Origin: Planctomycetota bacterium | Lineage (GTDB): Bacteria > Planctomycetota > Phycisphaerae > Phycisphaerales > Phycisphaeraceae | DNA: 34,633 nucleotides | Direction: 5' to 3' | NCBI GenBank assembly: GCA_026386955.1 | Contig: JAPLMQ010000172.1 | Coordinates: forward strand, 1 to 34,633 | Part shown: one piece after another, positions 34,040 through 34,633 of the stretch | Position numbering within the stretch: the stretch's first letter is position 1 | Layout: each line of letters starts with the position of its first letter | Notes under the pieces: model-generated | Databases searched by the model: none | Told to the model about the DNA's origin: nothing | What the model saw: the letters and a program-made list of their open reading frames with translations, nothing else | Made by a program: the position numbers and the translations under genes

Positions 34040-34402
34040 ATGAAGGCATTCACGATGATGGTGATCGTTGGCTTGATGCTCGGTTTCTCCTCGCTCGCGC
34101 TGGCCAAGGAGCACGGCTCGAAGCCCGGCGCCTCCGATGCTCACAAGGGCCTGATGGGCACGGTCGTGAGCGTGACAGGCACCGACGTGGTCATCAAGAC
34201 CGGCAAGAAGGACGCCACGGTCGAGAAGACAATCAAGACCGACGACAAGACGCTCATCACGATCAACCACGTCTCCGCGAAGCTCGCCGACCTCACCGCC
34301 GGCCAGCACGTCAAGGTCTTGGGCGCCGACCCGGGCCCGGCGACCGAGATCGATGTGGTCGTCGCCCACCCCAAGCCCAAGTCCGACAAGCCCGCCAAGT
34401 GA
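34040..34402 (+). CDS. Small exported protein, OB-fold-like (DUF5666-type?)
   Basis: 120 residues. A clear signal peptide (MKAFTMMVIVGLMLGFSSLALA, cut before KEHG; shown here as two parts of one segment) directs it out of the cytoplasm. The mature part is a beta-rich module, GTVVSVTGTDVVIKTG, then TDDKTLITINHVSAKLADLTAGQHVKVLG in pieces, with the pattern of small OB-like periplasmic domains such as DUF5666; this resemblance is tentative. It ends in a lysine/proline tail. CAGGAG lies 9 bases before ATG 34040, which decides the start over the longer frame from 33815. A terminator follows 58 bases after the stop. Function unknown. Confidence 0.75.
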   Translation: MKAFTMMVIVGLMLGFSSLALAKEHGSKPGASDAHKGLMGTVVSVTGTDVVIKTGKKDATVEKTIKTDDKTLITINHVSAKLADLTAGQHVKVLGADPGPATEIDVVVAHPKPKSDKPAK

Positions 34403-34460
34403 TCCCCGCCCGCGGGCGATGAAGGCCCGCGCTGGATCGGAGCGGATTGGAAAACGTCAA

Positions 34461-34489
34461 GGGCCTGCCGCATGTCGGCGGGCCCTTTT
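34461..34489 (+). terminator. Rho-independent terminator
   Basis: GGGCCTGCCG (34461-34470) pairs with CGGCGGGCCC (34476-34485), one G-T pair, loop CATGT, followed by four T residues. It ends the transcript of the small exported protein. Confidence 0.88.
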
Positions 34490-34507
34490 CGTTGCGCGGG
34501 GGCGGGT

Positions 34508-34623
34508 CTTGTTAGCCGGACGCGCAAGCGACGGAGGTTGGCTCTTCCGAATCTCGCGGAATGTGTTCCGATCCCACCGCTGACCAGGCCTACCCTCCGT
34601 CGCTTGCGCGTCCGGCTAACAAG
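34508..34623. repeat. Family F paired repeat (30-bp perfect inverted repeat)
   Basis: The left arm starts CTTGTTAGCCGGACGCGCAA (34508-34537); the right arm (34594-34623) is its exact 30-base reverse complement. A 56-base spacer separates them. A 28-base single arm lies at 2884-2911 and a fragment at 32871. The element lies after the last gene and terminator of the window. Confidence 0.92.
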
Positions 34624-34633
34624 TCAACGCGCC

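Noticed and set aside
34508..34623. Family F arms as integron attC sites (GTTAGCC / GGCTAAC)
   Set aside because: The core does not match GTTRRRY or RYYYAAC, no cassette gene lies between, and there is no integrase in the window.

Overview
The window is GC-rich DNA (roughly two thirds G+C) that fits a planctomycete, possibly class Phycisphaerae. The gene mix supports this: a Gram-negative lpxA, a McsA-McsB protein-arginine kinase pair, a stand-alone TSCPD protein related to class II ribonucleotide reductase, three PhyH-type dioxygenases, a DUF1338 enzyme, Gfo/Idh/MocA and sugar-isomerase genes, and gene spacers full of long-hairpin repeats. The assignment is inference; there is no rRNA gene to confirm it.

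Layout. 0.1-1.3 kb: a repeat, tRNA-Arg(ACG) and lpxA. 1.4-5.6 kb: a repeat, a PhyH dioxygenase, a second repeat, and a tight three-gene ABC exporter operon on the minus strand. 5.6-9.5 kb: a ceramidase-like protein, a polysaccharide deacetylase-like protein and a DegT/DnrJ-type aminotransferase, all minus strand, with a related repeat in each of the two spacers. 9.7-12.5 kb: mcsA-mcsB and two single-module CBS proteins. 12.5-17.3 kb: mutY (minus), the TSCPD protein, purF and a CNNM/CorC-type membrane protein. 17.3-19.8 kb: repeats, a LEA14-like lipoprotein, a small soluble protein, and a perfect Shine-Dalgarno with a 16-codon ORF ahead of a strong terminator. 19.9-25.8 kb: a second PhyH, pdeM with a disrupted Lhr-type helicase, a disrupted helical-barrel-like gene and a sugar isomerase/epimerase. 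25.8-34.6 kb: a third PhyH (no HxD motif), an oxidoreductase, a 1.4-kb gene-free stretch, a frameshifted secreted lyase-like gene, a DUF1338 enzyme and a small exported protein.

The genes mix housekeeping (tRNA, lpxA, purF, mutY), protein quality control (mcsAB), DNA repair (pdeM/helicase) and the sugar/polysaccharide and 2-oxoglutarate-oxygenase repertoire usual in planctomycetes. No single large pathway is encoded.

The most distinctive feature lies between the genes. At least five unrelated-looking repeat families share one plan: two imperfect hairpins in inverted orientation about 30-180 bases apart, always in spacers. In three families the main hairpin is capped by the same TACT loop (AGTA on the reverse arm) closed by G-C pairs, and the arms vary by compensating changes. 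This resembles REPIN/MITE elements mobilised by HUH (Y1, IS200/REP-type) transposases, but no such transposase lies in the window. Three genes (helicase, helical-barrel-like, lyase-like) carry frame disruptions within 10 kb; two look like internal deletions.
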